Origin: Motiliproteus sp. SC1-56
GTDB lineage: Bacteria; Pseudomonadota; Gammaproteobacteria; Pseudomonadales; Balneatricaceae
Length of the DNA stretch: 64,000 nt
Direction: 5' to 3'
NCBI RefSeq assembly: GCF_017309075.1
Contig: NZ_JAEMGS010000001.1
Location: 310,001-374,000, forward strand
In this document: piece after piece, positions 11,409 through 21,090 of the stretch
Layout of the letters: each line of letters opens with the position of its first letter
Position numbering within the stretch: position 1 is the stretch's first letter
Made by a program: the position numbers and the translations under genes
The notes under the pieces: generated by a model
The model's database searches: none
What the model saw: only the letters and a program-made list of their open reading frames with translations
Told to the model about the DNA's origin: nothing

Positions 11409-11825
11409 TTACTTTCTCACCACCGGCAGGTTCTGGGCTTTCCACTCGGTCATCCCGCCCCGCAGGCGCTGTACGTTTTCAAACTGGGCGTCGTTCAGCT
11501 TCTTGACTGCGCCGGAGGCGGTCTGGCCCAGGTTGCAGACCACGATCACCGGCTTGGACTTGTGTTTGTTCAGCTCACCGATGCGCTTGTCCAGATCGGC
11601 GTAGGGGATGTTGATGGCGCTGACGATGTGGCCGGTCTGAAACTCTTTCTTCTGGCGAATATCCAGTACCACCGCGTCTTCCTTGTTGATCAGGCGTGTC
11701 GCGTCGTGGGTGGAGAGTGACTTACCGCCTTTGCGCGACTCGGTGAAGATCAGCATGGCGAGGGTGGCGAGCAGCGCCAGCACGAGATACCAGTGGTTGC
11801 TGGCGAATTCAAGCAGTTGGTCCAT
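11409..11825 (-). CDS. Membrane-anchored rhodanese-like protein (YibN type)
   Basis: A single N-terminal membrane helix (about 11-28) is followed by one rhodanese domain. The putative catalytic cysteine is in VVCNLGQTA, so sulfurtransferase activity is possible. The 138-residue size and the position upstream of grxC and secB match the YibN family, whose role is poorly known. ATG at 11825 starts the membrane anchor directly. Confidence 0.88.
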   Translation of the reverse strand: MDQLLEFASNHWYLVLALLATLAMLIFTESRKGGKSLSTHDATRLINKEDAVVLDIRQKKEFQTGHIVSAINIPYADLDKRIGELNKHKSKPVIVVCNLGQTASGAVKKLNDAQFENVQRLRGGMTEWKAQNLPVVRK

Positions 11826-12044
11826 GTAGCGGTTTCCGATACTAAAAATCAGTGACTTCCCCGGTAGCCCGGGGCGGCGAAAGCCGAAGTATACCCGTTC
11901 GGGAAGGGGGTGGCCATGCAGGGCCGGGCGGCTACCGAGCGGGATTTACTCCTCCCGAAAGTACTGCGCAGCTGACCGAGAGGCTGGCGATTAAAAATTA
12001 ATTACGATCAATCAAAAACCAATACTAGATAGTCATTTAGCATT

Positions 12045-12050
12045 TATAAT
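12045..12050 (+). promoter_or_regulatory. Candidate -10 box before the 12097 gene
   Basis: A perfect TATAAT lies in an unusually AT-rich 60-base stretch, about 50 bases before the preferred GTG start. No convincing -35 is visible. It argues against translation starting at the ATG at 12049, which overlaps the box. Confidence 0.45.
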
Positions 12051-12096
12051 GCTTAAATTATGCACATATACGGCAAAGGAAAGGGGGAGGCTTAGG

Positions 12097-12354
12097 GTGC
12101 AGGAGCGGGAGCTGCGGTTGCTGTTCAAGGCGGGTTGTTTCAAAGCGTGCCGTGCTATTCCGATATCCATGGCCAAGGGCTGGAGTCTGAAATTTGTCAC
12201 CGAGGACGAACGGGAGGAGGTGCTGACGCTGCAGCGGGCACCTCGTGAACGGGAATTCAAGAGCCTGGACGGCGCGGTTTCCGTTGCCCGGCGCATCGGT
12301 TTCGACTGGGTCCGGGTCGAAATCGGGACCTTGCAATGGCGCGAGAAGGCCTGA
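12097..12354 (+). CDS. Small protein of unknown function
   Basis: About 85 residues from the GTG at 12097, which has a strong GGGGAGG ribosome-binding site seven bases upstream; an in-frame ATG at 12049 would overlap the apparent -10 box. The sequence has a basic N-terminal part, then a two-part pattern ending in a segment like FKSLDGAVSVARRIGFDWV, which looks like a small alpha/beta fold. I do not recognise the family. It is followed four bases later by the 12359 gene, suggesting an operon. Confidence 0.6.
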   Translation: MQERELRLLFKAGCFKACRAIPISMAKGWSLKFVTEDEREEVLTLQRAPREREFKSLDGAVSVARRIGFDWVRVEIGTLQWREKA

Positions 12355-12358
12355 GCCG

Positions 12359-13324
12359 ATGAGGGTATGTAGGCGACGACTGCTCTGCGGGTGGCTGGTA
12401 CTGTGCGGTTGGGTACTGTCGGCCAGTGCCATGGCCACCGTGGAGGAGGCGGTCGAGGTGCTGGCACGGGGTGAGGTCTTGAGCGAGGCCCAGCGCTCAG
12501 AGCTGGAGGCAGATGCCGACGGGCTTTTCCTGCTGGGTTGGCTGCACCAACAGGGGCGCTACGGGGTGGAGGGGGACGCGAGCCGGGCGCAGGACTATTT
12601 TCTCCGCGCCGCCGCCGCAGGCAGCGCGGACGTTCTCTATTACTGCTGGCAGCGCTGCTTGCCGAGTTCCGAGGCGCTTGAGCGGCAGGTTGCCGCCGCG
12701 GCCTCTCGCGACCACCCGGCGGCTCTCTACCTGCACGCTCAGGCGCTGAGCGCGCAGGGGCGTCAGGCTCAGGCCGATGACGCCTTGCTGGCGGCGGCCC
12801 GGCTGCGCTTTGCCCCGGCCCTCGAGCAGCTCTACGTCGAGCACTTTTTAGACTGGTCTGCCCAGCGTCGTGATTACGCGGACGCCGAGGCCAAACTCAG
12901 GCGCTGCGCTGACGAGGGTTTGGTGGTCTGTTACTACCTTCTGGGCTCATTTTTCGAGCGCCACCGGCATCACGATGAAGCCCTGGAGGCATATCAGGTG
13001 CTCGCCCTGGCGGACCCTGAGCTCTTTCAGCGCTATCTCTTTGCAGATCAGTTGCAGGTGCTTGCCGAGCGCCAGCCCCTCAAAACCATGAGTCTGGTGC
13101 GGGCCCGTGCGGCAATGGAGCTGATCCGGCACCCGGCCACCGAATTTGACCGGTTAGCGCGGTTTCAATTCTGTGCTGATGAAGCCAGCTACACCTGCGC
13201 GGTCCGGCTTTCGGCTGCTGACCCGGCCTGCCTGCCGCCCCTGCTTGAGCTGGCTGCGCGCCAAGCTTTCCGGGCTTCGCCCGGCTACGGGGCCTGCCTA
13301 GCGAAGGGGAACACAACGGAGTAA
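12359..13324 (+). CDS. Exported Sel1-like repeat protein, unknown function
   Basis: A 321-residue protein from the ATG at 12359. An N-terminal signal peptide (about 1-26, [14 protein letters not shown] core, ASAMA cleavage region) precedes a helical-repeat body. One repeat at about 55-95 fits the Sel1 pattern ([12 protein letters not shown] then [12 protein letters not shown]), and a later stretch resembles tetratricopeptide helices. Such repeats usually mediate protein contacts in the periplasm. Nine or more cysteines lie in the mature part, so disulfides are likely. It is probably co-transcribed with the small gene before it; the partner and role are unknown. Confidence 0.75.
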   Translation: MRVCRRRLLCGWLVLCGWVLSASAMATVEEAVEVLARGEVLSEAQRSELEADADGLFLLGWLHQQGRYGVEGDASRAQDYFLRAAAAGSADVLYYCWQRCLPSSEALERQVAAAASRDHPAALYLHAQALSAQGRQAQADDALLAAARLRFAPALEQLYVEHFLDWSAQRRDYADAEAKLRRCADEGLVVCYYLLGSFFERHRHHDEALEAYQVLALADPELFQRYLFADQLQVLAERQPLKTMSLVRARAAMELIRHPATEFDRLARFQFCADEASYTCAVRLSAADPACLPPLLELAARQAFRASPGYGACLAKGNTTE

Positions 13325-13360
13325 AATCCTCGGGCATTAAACAGCCTTGGCTGACCCTTG

Positions 13361-13390
13361 TTATTGCCAGCACGATTATTGCCAGCACGG
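13361..13390 (+). repeat. 15-bp tandem duplication upstream of gpmI
   Basis: TTATTGCCAGCACGA at 13361-13375 is followed immediately by the same 15 bases with a final G (13376-13390). It ends 14 bases before the gpmI start and so falls in its leader. Confidence 0.85.
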
Positions 13391-13404
13391 GAGTTCCCAT
13401 CACC

Positions 13405-14946
13405 ATGCCCAATCCCCGCACCCCGACCGCCCTGATTCTCCTCGACGGCTGGGGCGTCAACGAAGACCCTACCCACAATGCCATTCACGCCGCACGCACC
13501 CCCACCTGGGACCGGATCTGGGCCCAGTGCCCCCACGCCAAGGTAGCGACCTCGGGGCTGGCCGTCGGCTTGCCCGAGGGGCAGATGGGGAACTCGGAAG
13601 TGGGGCACATGAACATCGGCGCCGGCCGCACCGTCTACCAGAACTTTACCCGCATCACCAAGGCGATCGAGGACGGCAGCTTTTACCAGAATGAGGTGCT
13701 GGTGACGGTTATCGACAAGGCCATTGCCGCCGGAAAGTCCGTGCATGTGCTGGGCCTGCTCTCCCCCGGCGGGGTGCATAGCCACGAGCAGCACCTGCAG
13801 GCGCTGTGCGAGCTGGCGGAGCAGCGGGGTGCCGCAAACATCTACGTCCATGCTTTTCTCGACGGCCGCGACATGCCGCCGCGCAGCGCCGAGCCCTCCA
13901 TCGCCGCCATGGAAGCCAAACTTGAGGCTCTTGGCAAGGGGGCTATCGCCACCGTCACCGGGCGTTATTACGCCATGGACCGGGACAACCGCTGGGAGCG
14001 GGTGCAGCTGGCCTACGATGCCATGACCCTGGGGCAGGCGCCCTGCACTGCGGGCAGTGCCGCCGCAGCGCTGGCGGCGGCTTACGAGCGGGACGAGAAC
14101 GACGAGTTTGTTCAGGCTACCGTGATTCTCGACGATCAGGGGCAGCCGCGCGGCATTATCGGTGATGGCGATGCGGTGATCTGCGCCAACTTCCGCCCTG
14201 ACCGGGCCCGCGAAATTACCCGCGCCTTTGTCGACAGGGAGTTTGACGGCTTTGCCCGTCAGGCCCAGCCCCGGCTGGCCGGTTACGTGATGATGACCGA
14301 GTACGCCGCGGACATCGACACCCCCTGTGCCTTCCCGCCGGAGCCGATCCGTAACGGGCTGGGCGAATACATGGCAGAGCTGGGCCGCAAGCAGCTGCGC
14401 ATCGCTGAAACGGAAAAATACGCCCATGTCACCTTCTTCTTCAACGGGGGCCGGGAAGAGCCGTATCCCGGTGAGGACCGGGTGCTGGTGCCGTCACCGC
14501 AGGTGGCCACCTACGACCTGCAGCCGGAGATGAGCGCACCCGAAGTGACCGCCAAACTGGTGGGGGCGATTGCCGAAGGGGGCTACGACCTGATCGTCTG
14601 CAACTACGCCAACCCCGACATGGTGGGCCACACCGGCAACTTCGAGGCGGCGGTCGAGGCGGTGGAGGCGGTGGATACCTGCCTGGGACGGGTGCTGGAG
14701 GCGTTGCAGGCGGCCGGCGGCCAGGCCCTGATTTCAGCCGACCACGGAAACGTGGAGCTGATGAGCGATCCGACCACCGGGCAGGCTCATACCGCACACA
14801 CCCTGTGGCCCGTGGGACTGGTGTACGTGGGTGAGCGGTCGCTCACCCTGGAAGACGGCTCATTGGCAGATCTGGCGCCCACCCTGCTGGACCTGATGGA
14901 CCTTCCGGCACCGGCGGAGATGACCGGCCGTTCGCTGGCTCGTTAG
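13405..14946 (+). CDS. gpmI: 2,3-bisphosphoglycerate-independent phosphoglycerate mutase
   Basis: Glycolytic enzyme interconverting 3- and 2-phosphoglycerate, using two manganese ions. The 513 residues fit the family. LILLDGWG at the N-terminus gives the first metal ligands, Ser64 in [10 protein letters not shown] is the phospho-acceptor, and ADHGN near the C-terminus carries late metal ligands. It heads the conserved set gpmI-envC-ctpA-yibQ; envC begins two bases after its stop. Confidence 0.97.
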   Translation: MPNPRTPTALILLDGWGVNEDPTHNAIHAARTPTWDRIWAQCPHAKVATSGLAVGLPEGQMGNSEVGHMNIGAGRTVYQNFTRITKAIEDGSFYQNEVLVTVIDKAIAAGKSVHVLGLLSPGGVHSHEQHLQALCELAEQRGAANIYVHAFLDGRDMPPRSAEPSIAAMEAKLEALGKGAIATVTGRYYAMDRDNRWERVQLAYDAMTLGQAPCTAGSAAAALAAAYERDENDEFVQATVILDDQGQPRGIIGDGDAVICANFRPDRAREITRAFVDREFDGFARQAQPRLAGYVMMTEYAADIDTPCAFPPEPIRNGLGEYMAELGRKQLRIAETEKYAHVTFFFNGGREEPYPGEDRVLVPSPQVATYDLQPEMSAPEVTAKLVGAIAEGGYDLIVCNYANPDMVGHTGNFEAAVEAVEAVDTCLGRVLEALQAAGGQALISADHGNVELMSDPTTGQAHTAHTLWPVGLVYVGERSLTLEDGSLADLAPTLLDLMDLPAPAEMTGRSLAR

Positions 14947-14948
14947 GC

Positions 14949-16130
14949 TTGGCGCGCACAGCGAAAGCATCGAGGTTCGCGCGGCGTCACCGCGGGGCGC
15001 TGCTGGCGCTGATGGCCCTGCTGGCGGGCCCCTTGGCCTGGGGCGCGGCGGACAGCGAGCAGACCCAGCGCCAGATCCAGGCTTTGAAAAAGGACATTCA
15101 CGCCCTTGAGCAACGCCTCGCCAAGGCGCGGGGCGAGAAGAAGGGGCTGCAGGCGGCGCTGAGCCGGGCGGAAAAGGAGGCCGGCAAAACCGCGGGTCAG
15201 GTGGAGAAGAGCCGGGCGGCGATCGCCGCGACCCGCAAGGAGATGGCCGCGCTTCAGTCCCGCCGGGAGGGCTTGCTGAAGGCCCGCGAAATCCAGCAGC
15301 AGACGCTGGCAACCCAACTCCGGGCCGCCTTCCACACCGGCCGGCAGAACCGCATCAAGTTGCTGCTGAATCAGGAGGACCCACACCGGGTCACCCGCAT
15401 GCTGACCTATTACGAGTACCTGGGGCGGGCTAGGCTGCAGGCGATCGAGGAGTACGAGGCGACCCTGGCGGGACTGAACCAGGTGGAGTCCGATCTGGAG
15501 GCGCGGCAGCTGCAGTTAGAGGGGGAGCTGGCGCAGCTGCAGCAGCGTTCGGCGAGCCTGCAGGCGCAACGCAAGCAGCGCGAGCAGGCGCTGGCGGCGC
15601 TGCAGCGGGACATGCGGGGTGACCAGACGCGCCTGGGGCAGCTTAAAGCCAACAGTGAACGGCTGCAGAACGTGCTCGAGGAGCTGCGGCGTGCCCTGGA
15701 TCTCAACGAATTGCAGCTGGATGATAAGACCTTCGTCCAGCGTAAGGGGGCGCTTGCCTGGCCCGCGCAGGGGCCGGTGGCCGAGCACTTCGGAGCCCGC
15801 AATAGCCTGGGGGTCAAGGCCGATGGCATGCTGATCGCGGCCAAGGCGGGCAGTCCGGTGCGGGCGGTTCACCATGGCCGCGTGGTCTTCGCCGACTGGC
15901 TGCGCGGCTTCGGCCTGCTCTTGATTGTGGACCACGGCGGTGGCTATATGACACTGTATGGACATAATCAGACCTTGCTTAAAGAAGTCGGTGACTGGGT
16001 CCAGCCCGGTGAAACCATCGCCAGCGTCGGTGACAGCGGCGGTCGTGCCAAAGCCGGACTCTATTTCGCCCTGCGCCACGAGGGTAAGCCCCGTAACCCT
16101 GCCCCCTGGCTCAATCGAAGCCGAGGGTGA
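14949..16130 (+). CDS. envC: EnvC-type amidase activator (degenerate LytM)
   Basis: Periplasmic divisome factor that activates cell-wall amidases during cell separation. A signal peptide (to about residue 33) is followed by a long coiled coil (about 35-250) and a C-terminal LytM/M23 domain (about 275-390). The metalloprotease motif is incomplete: the expected HxH near the end is replaced by YFALRH, and the first zinc-ligand loop reads ADGMLI, so it should be a non-catalytic activator like E. coli EnvC. The start is a TTG two bases after gpmI, implying coupled translation. Confidence 0.92.
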   Translation: MARTAKASRFARRHRGALLALMALLAGPLAWGAADSEQTQRQIQALKKDIHALEQRLAKARGEKKGLQAALSRAEKEAGKTAGQVEKSRAAIAATRKEMAALQSRREGLLKAREIQQQTLATQLRAAFHTGRQNRIKLLLNQEDPHRVTRMLTYYEYLGRARLQAIEEYEATLAGLNQVESDLEARQLQLEGELAQLQQRSASLQAQRKQREQALAALQRDMRGDQTRLGQLKANSERLQNVLEELRRALDLNELQLDDKTFVQRKGALAWPAQGPVAEHFGARNSLGVKADGMLIAAKAGSPVRAVHHGRVVFADWLRGFGLLLIVDHGGGYMTLYGHNQTLLKEVGDWVQPGETIASVGDSGGRAKAGLYFALRHEGKPRNPAPWLNRSRG

Positions 16131-16148
16131 CCGAAAGAAGGATCGTTG

Positions 16149-17459
16149 ATGAAGGTGTTAAACAAACTGCTTCCCGTGCTCGGCCTCAGCCTCTGCCTGG
16201 GGGCCCCCGCGGTAACCGCCCAGGAGGCGCAGAGTGAGGCGCCACTGCCGCTGGAGTCGCTGCGCACCTTTACCGAGGTGTTCGAGCGTATCAAAGCCGC
16301 CTACGTGGAGCCGGTGGAGGACCAGACACTGCTGGAGAACGCCATCAAGGGCATGCTCGGCGGTCTCGACCCCCACTCGGCCTACCTCGACCCCCATGCG
16401 TTCAAAGACCTGCAGGTCAATACCAGCGGCGAGTTCGGCGGCCTGGGCATCGAGGTGGGGATGGAAGACGGTTTCGTTCGGGTGGTTGCGCCCATTGACG
16501 ATACCCCCGCGCAGCGGGCGGGCATTCAGCCCGGGGACATGATCATCAAGCTCGATGACCAGGCGGTCCAGGGCATGGGGCTGATGGATGCGGTCAAGTT
16601 GATGCGCGGCAAGCCCGGCACCGATATCACCCTTACCATCATGCGCGAGGGCGAGACCCAGCCGATTGAAATCGTGGTGACCCGTGCGGTGATCAAGGTG
16701 GCCAGCGTTAAGGGCCGGCTGCTGAACGGCGACTACGGCTACCTGCGGATTTCCCAGTTCCAGTCCCACACCGGGGCCGATGTAAGAAAAACCATCGCTG
16801 ACCTGGCCGAGCAGACCGATTTGCAGGGGCTGGTGCTGGACCTGCGCAACAACCCCGGTGGGGTGCTGCAGGCGGCGGTGGAAGTCAGCGACGCCTTTCT
16901 CGACCAGGACGCGCTGATCGTCTACACCGAGGGACGGCTCAAGCAGGCCGAGCTGCGCTACAGCGCCGCCGAGGAGGACCTCACCGGCGGACTGCCGCTG
17001 GTGGTGCTGATCAATGCCGGCTCGGCTTCGGCCTCGGAAATCGTGGCCGGCGCCCTGCAGGATCACCAGCGCGCCATCATCATGGGCACGCCCAGCTTCG
17101 GCAAGGGCTCGGTGCAGACGGTGCTGCCGCTCAACAACGAGCGCGCCCTGAAACTGACCACCGCCCGCTACTACACCCCCGAGGGGCGCTCCATCCAGGC
17201 GGAGGGCATCGTGCCGGATATTCGGGTCGACCCCTCCAAGGTGACCCGGGTTGAGCCTGCGCACCAGCGGGTCAAGGAGGCGAATCTGCAGGGCCATCTT
17301 TCCAACGGCAACGCCAAGGAGGCGGCCGTTGAGGAAGCCGCCCCGGCGGCAAGCGAGGAGGAGCAGGAAATTCTGCAGGCGGATTACCAGCTCAACGAGG
17401 CGCTGAACCTGCTCAAGGGGCTGGTCATCTTCAGCCAAGGGCGTGCCGGCGGCGGATGA
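16149..17459 (+). CDS. ctpA: Carboxy-terminal processing protease (S41)
   Basis: Periplasmic serine protease of the CtpA/Prc family that trims or degrades envelope proteins, including cell-wall hydrolases in relatives. A signal peptide (1-25) is followed by a PDZ domain (about 90-175) and the S41 core. The catalytic serine lies in the SASASE motif (about 292-297) and the lysine in SFGKGSVQ about 25 residues later. ATG at 16149 has AAGGA before it. It ends overlapping yibQ by four bases (ATGA), typical of coupled genes. Confidence 0.95.
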   Translation: MKVLNKLLPVLGLSLCLGAPAVTAQEAQSEAPLPLESLRTFTEVFERIKAAYVEPVEDQTLLENAIKGMLGGLDPHSAYLDPHAFKDLQVNTSGEFGGLGIEVGMEDGFVRVVAPIDDTPAQRAGIQPGDMIIKLDDQAVQGMGLMDAVKLMRGKPGTDITLTIMREGETQPIEIVVTRAVIKVASVKGRLLNGDYGYLRISQFQSHTGADVRKTIADLAEQTDLQGLVLDLRNNPGGVLQAAVEVSDAFLDQDALIVYTEGRLKQAELRYSAAEEDLTGGLPLVVLINAGSASASEIVAGALQDHQRAIIMGTPSFGKGSVQTVLPLNNERALKLTTARYYTPEGRSIQAEGIVPDIRVDPSKVTRVEPAHQRVKEANLQGHLSNGNAKEAAVEEAAPAASEEEQEILQADYQLNEALNLLKGLVIFSQGRAGGG

Positions 17460-18271
17460 AAGCGGCTTTACTGACAGTCCTTATTGCTTGGGCGCTGCTC
17501 GGGCCACGGGCCGAGGCCGGGCCCGGCGGCTCGGTGGAGCAGCCGGCCATTGTCATTGTCATCGATGATATGGGGGATAACCTGGCCCGTGGTGAAGCGG
17601 CCGTTTCCCTGCCGGGCCCTGTGACCTTCGCCATCCTGCCTCACAGTCCCTTCGGCACGCGGCTGGCGAACCAGGCCAGTGCCAGCGGTAAGGATGTGAT
17701 CCTTCACGCCCCGATGGAGAATCGTCGTGACCGCCCCCTGGGCCCCGGTGGCCTGACCCGGGACCTCTCTCCCGAGGCCTTCCTTCACACCCTGCAGCGT
17801 GACCTCGATGCCGTGCCCCAGGCGCTGGGGCTCAACAACCACATGGGCAGCCTGCTCACCACGCTGGAACCGCAGATGGCGTGGGTGATGGAGGAGCTGG
17901 CGCGACGGGGGCTGTTCTTCCTCGACAGCCGCACCGCCGCCGACAGCGTCGCCTGGCGCGTCGCTCGCGACCGCGGTATCCCCTACCTGCAACGGGACGT
18001 ATTCCTGGACCACGAGCAGACCCCCGCGTTCGTTCACCGCCAGTTTCTGCGAACCATCGAAATCGCCAGGGAGCATGGCGTGGCGATCGCCATCGGGCAT
18101 CCCTATCCGGTGACGGTCGGTTACCTGAAGCGGGCGTTGCCGCTGCTGGACGAGATGGGTATTCGCCTGGTGTCGGCTTCCGCGCTGTTGATGGAGCAGC
18201 AAGAAAAGGCCCGCTTGGCGGCCTATTACCGACGCCAGCAGGCGCGGGCGGTGGCTTTCAAACCAGACTGA
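17456..18271 (+). CDS. yibQ: Divergent polysaccharide deacetylase family protein (YibQ)
   Basis: Exported protein of the divergent polysaccharide deacetylase family. A signal peptide (about 1-22) is followed by the NodB-like barrel, with IVIDDMGDN near the N-terminus, HAPME, and GLNNHMGS. These aspartates and histidines match the metal-binding positions of the family, but no activity is established for YibQ proteins. The 271-residue gene overlaps ctpA by four bases and closes the gpmI-envC-ctpA-yibQ operon. Confidence 0.92.
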   Translation: MKAALLTVLIAWALLGPRAEAGPGGSVEQPAIVIVIDDMGDNLARGEAAVSLPGPVTFAILPHSPFGTRLANQASASGKDVILHAPMENRRDRPLGPGGLTRDLSPEAFLHTLQRDLDAVPQALGLNNHMGSLLTTLEPQMAWVMEELARRGLFFLDSRTAADSVAWRVARDRGIPYLQRDVFLDHEQTPAFVHRQFLRTIEIAREHGVAIAIGHPYPVTVGYLKRALPLLDEMGIRLVSASALLMEQQEKARLAAYYRRQQARAVAFKPD

Positions 18272-18458
18272 GGCAACGCTGCCGCCACCGGCTAAGCCTA
18301 ACGCCCAGCGCGGCACCGGTCAGCCGGCAGCGTTGTTCGGAGCGCTTTTCTGCTCTCCTATTCCTTCATTTTCGTCACCTTTCCCCTGCGCTTTGTCGCC
18401 CTGGCTGACGTGGATCAATGCGCGCCTATCGCTTCCTGTAGCATTTTGTCGGCTATTA

Positions 18459-18470
18459 AAACGATCGTTT
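18459..18470. promoter_or_regulatory. 12-bp palindrome upstream of the protease gene
   Basis: AAACGATCGTTT is a perfect palindrome, 78 bases before the 18548 start. It could be an operator, but nothing else supports it. A near-copy (AAACGACCGTTT) lies at 25585-25596 upstream of the yebG-like gene. Confidence 0.3.
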
Positions 18471-18547
18471 GAATGATACGTTTGGCCGCGGTTGTTACAC
18501 CACCCTCAATGGAATGTTTTTAGCCCAGTGGGCTACAGGAGTTTTGA

Positions 18548-20611
18548 ATGCGAAAGTGCCACCCCTCGTTGATGGTTTCTCTGCTAATGGCCACCGCCGC
18601 GTTGCCGGTGAAGGCCGTGCCCGAGCAGGCGGCCGACGCCCGCATGTATGGCCAGGGGGCGCCCTTTACCCTGGATCAGCTGCCGGCGGGGCCGCTTCGC
18701 GCCTCGCTGGAGGCGCTGCCGGCCCAGGCCAAAGCGCGGGCCATCGACTGGCTGCACGGATTTGCTTTTCCAGCCGAGGACGCGGGGTATCTGCGGGCGG
18801 ATGCCCAGGGGGCCATCCTTTATGCCGACGCTTACCAGCCCGAGCCGGCGGCGCAGGCGATCGGCATCCCTGAGCCGGTGAGCGCGGTGGATCCGAACAC
18901 CGCGTTTATGCTGCACAGCAAGCCCGGCGCCAGCAAAACCCTCTACCTCGACTTTGACGGCCACCGGGTCGAAAACACCGCCTGGAACGCCAATGCAGAG
19001 CCCAGCTACCAGGCGCGCCCCTTCGACCCCAACGGCACTAACGGCTTCGACGACGACGAGCTGGCGCGGATCGCCGAGATCTGGCACCGGGTTGCCGAAG
19101 ATCTGGCCCCATTTGATATCGATGTCACCACCGAGGATCCGATTACCTTTGGCCCGCAGACCGGACGCGTGCTCATCACCCATAACACCGACGCGCACGG
19201 TCGGGCCATGCCTTACTCCAGCGCTGGCGGAGTGGCCTATGCCAATGTTTGGGGGTTGAACAACTACCCCTATTATTCTCCTGCGCTGGTGTACTACAAC
19301 AACCTGGGCAATGGTTACGCCCCCTATGTGGCGGAAGCGGCGGCTCACGAGTTCGGCCATAACCTGGGCCTATCCCATGACGGCAGCAGCACGGCCTCCT
19401 ATTACACCGGCCACGGCGCGGACAGCAGCCTCGTCTCCTGGGCGCCGGTAATGGGGGTGGGGTACTACAAGAATGTCACCCAGTGGAGCAAGGGCGAGTA
19501 TCCCGGTGCCAACAACACCCAGGATGACCTGGCCATCATCGCCAGCGGCCTGGGGCTGCGCAGCGACGATCACGGCGATGTTCCGGCCAGCGCCACCGCT
19601 CTGGTGGCGGACGCGACCGGCCAGGTGGTCTCCAGTAATCCCCAGACCGATGCCTTCAACGATGCCAGCGGCAACAAGGGGGTGATTGAATCCCGGACGG
19701 ACGTTGACCTGTTCTACGTGGATGTTGGCGCAGGCCCCCTGACCCTGAGCGCCCTGCCTGCCTGGGACGCCTTCTACCGTGGCCAGCGCCGTGGCGCCAA
19801 CCTGGATCTGGAGCTTGCCCTGTTGGATGAGGGCGGTGTCGTGCTGGCCAAGAGCGATCCAGTGGACAACACCGATGGCACGGTCTCCGCTTCGCTGGCG
19901 GCCGGTCGTTACTACCTGCGGGTACGCGGGGTGGGGAACTCCGCGACACCCTATAGCGACTACGCGAGCCTTGGGCAGTACTTTTTCGAAGGCAGCATCA
20001 CGCTGCCGGGGGGCAGCGCCAGCAACCAGGCACCGACGGCCCGTTTCACCCACGCCTGTACCGCACTGGACTGCAGCTTCAGCGACGCCTCCAGCGACAG
20101 CGACGGCAGTATCAGCGCCTGGGGCTGGGATTTTGGTGACGGGACTGCCAGCACCCTGCAAAACCCGTCCCACAGCTTTGCAAGCGCAGGCACCTACGCC
20201 GTGACCCTGACCGTGACGGATGACCAGGGCTTGAGCGATACCGTGCAGAGCGCAATCGTGGTGAGCACACCGGATCTGCCGCCGCCCTCCGTCCCGGGCA
20301 ACCTGATCGCCGCCGACAACGGTGACGGCACCGCAACCCTCGGTTGGGACGCGTCCGCCGAGGCCGACAGCTACGAACTGCTGCGTGAGAAACAGCATAA
20401 GAACGGACGCTGGGTGGATAACAGCGTCGTGGCCAGCGGGCTTACCGGCACGGCCTACACCGACCCCAGCGGCGTCGGGACCTACCGTTATCGGGTGCGT
20501 GCCGTTAACGCGCAGGGGGGCTCCGACTGGAGCCCCTGGGTTGGCCTTACCGTCACCGGTGGCGCGACCGGCGACAGCAACGCCAAGTGCCACCCGAAAA
20601 GGGGCTGCTAG
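18548..20611 (+). CDS. Secreted metzincin-like zinc protease with PKD and Fn3 domains
   Basis: A 687-residue exported protein. A signal peptide (about 1-23) and an N-terminal region precede a zinc-protease domain with the full metzincin motif HEFGHNLGLSH at 267-277 and a plausible Met-turn (APVMGVGYY) about 25 residues on. A beta-rich pre-peptidase-like region (about 345-480) follows, then a PKD domain (about 495-575, WDFGDGTAS) and a fibronectin type III domain (about 580-672). The C-terminus is short and basic with two cysteines. It is probably an extracellular peptidase. CAGGAG precedes the ATG. The gene stands alone with its own terminator. Confidence 0.88.
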   Translation: MRKCHPSLMVSLLMATAALPVKAVPEQAADARMYGQGAPFTLDQLPAGPLRASLEALPAQAKARAIDWLHGFAFPAEDAGYLRADAQGAILYADAYQPEPAAQAIGIPEPVSAVDPNTAFMLHSKPGASKTLYLDFDGHRVENTAWNANAEPSYQARPFDPNGTNGFDDDELARIAEIWHRVAEDLAPFDIDVTTEDPITFGPQTGRVLITHNTDAHGRAMPYSSAGGVAYANVWGLNNYPYYSPALVYYNNLGNGYAPYVAEAAAHEFGHNLGLSHDGSSTASYYTGHGADSSLVSWAPVMGVGYYKNVTQWSKGEYPGANNTQDDLAIIASGLGLRSDDHGDVPASATALVADATGQVVSSNPQTDAFNDASGNKGVIESRTDVDLFYVDVGAGPLTLSALPAWDAFYRGQRRGANLDLELALLDEGGVVLAKSDPVDNTDGTVSASLAAGRYYLRVRGVGNSATPYSDYASLGQYFFEGSITLPGGSASNQAPTARFTHACTALDCSFSDASSDSDGSISAWGWDFGDGTASTLQNPSHSFASAGTYAVTLTVTDDQGLSDTVQSAIVVSTPDLPPPSVPGNLIAADNGDGTATLGWDASAEADSYELLREKQHKNGRWVDNSVVASGLTGTAYTDPSGVGTYRYRVRAVNAQGGSDWSPWVGLTVTGGATGDSNAKCHPKRGC

Positions 20612-20660
20612 TCGGGCGTTGCGTCCTTTCTGACTGCGCAGTTACCCGTCGCTCACGTTG

Positions 20661-20690
20661 AAAACCCTGGCCGAGAGGCCGGGGTTTTTC
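20661..20690 (+). terminator. Rho-independent terminator after the metzincin gene
   Basis: A 12-bp stem with one G-T pair (AAAACCCTGGCC with GGCCGGGGTTTT, loop GAGA) runs into a T-rich tail, 50 bases past the stop. Confidence 0.85.
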
Positions 20691-20766
20691 TTTTTCCGGG
20701 GCGCATCACAAGGCCCGGTTGAGCAGGGCGGGCTTCTTGGGTAACCAGGGGCCGGGGCCTTTGCCG

Positions 20767-21090
20767 CTAGCGGTTCGCCAGCTCCTCGGCCGTTTCGGCA
20801 AAGGCCTTGGCGGACTTGGCCTTGGCCATGGAGCGGGCGTGATCGAAGGCGCCGGCCGCGGGATTCTCGTGATTGTGCTTGGCACTGTGCAGCAGCATCT
20901 CGGCATCATCCCGCAGGGTGTGCGCCAGGGCGCTGTTGGGGCTTCCCTGGGCTGTTTCGAGCGCCTGGGCGGCCGCAGCCAGGGCCTTCTCCGCGGCGGC
21001 GATATGCTGGGGGCACTCCCAAGCGTGGCTGTTGGCTCCCAGGGTCATGCCGCCGATCAGGGCCGCGGCCGTGATTATCCTTTTCATCAT
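20767..21090 (-). CDS. Small exported helical protein, unknown
   Basis: A 107-residue protein with a signal peptide (1-23, ANSHA cleavage region). The mature part is alanine-rich and helical, with histidines spaced along it (PQH, HTL, LLHSAKHNH, DHA), which could bind metal. I see some likeness in style to small periplasmic metal-binding proteins, but no firm family match. It has its own upstream AAGGAGC-type ribosome-binding site and faces the protease gene across a terminator. Confidence 0.65.
   Translation of the reverse strand: MMKRIITAAALIGGMTLGANSHAWECPQHIAAAEKALAAAAQALETAQGSPNSALAHTLRDDAEMLLHSAKHNHENPAAGAFDHARSMAKAKSAKAFAETAEELANR

Noticed and set aside
14949-16130. EnvC as an active M23 peptidase
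   Set aside because: The zinc ligands of the LytM domain are incomplete, so an activator role is more likely.
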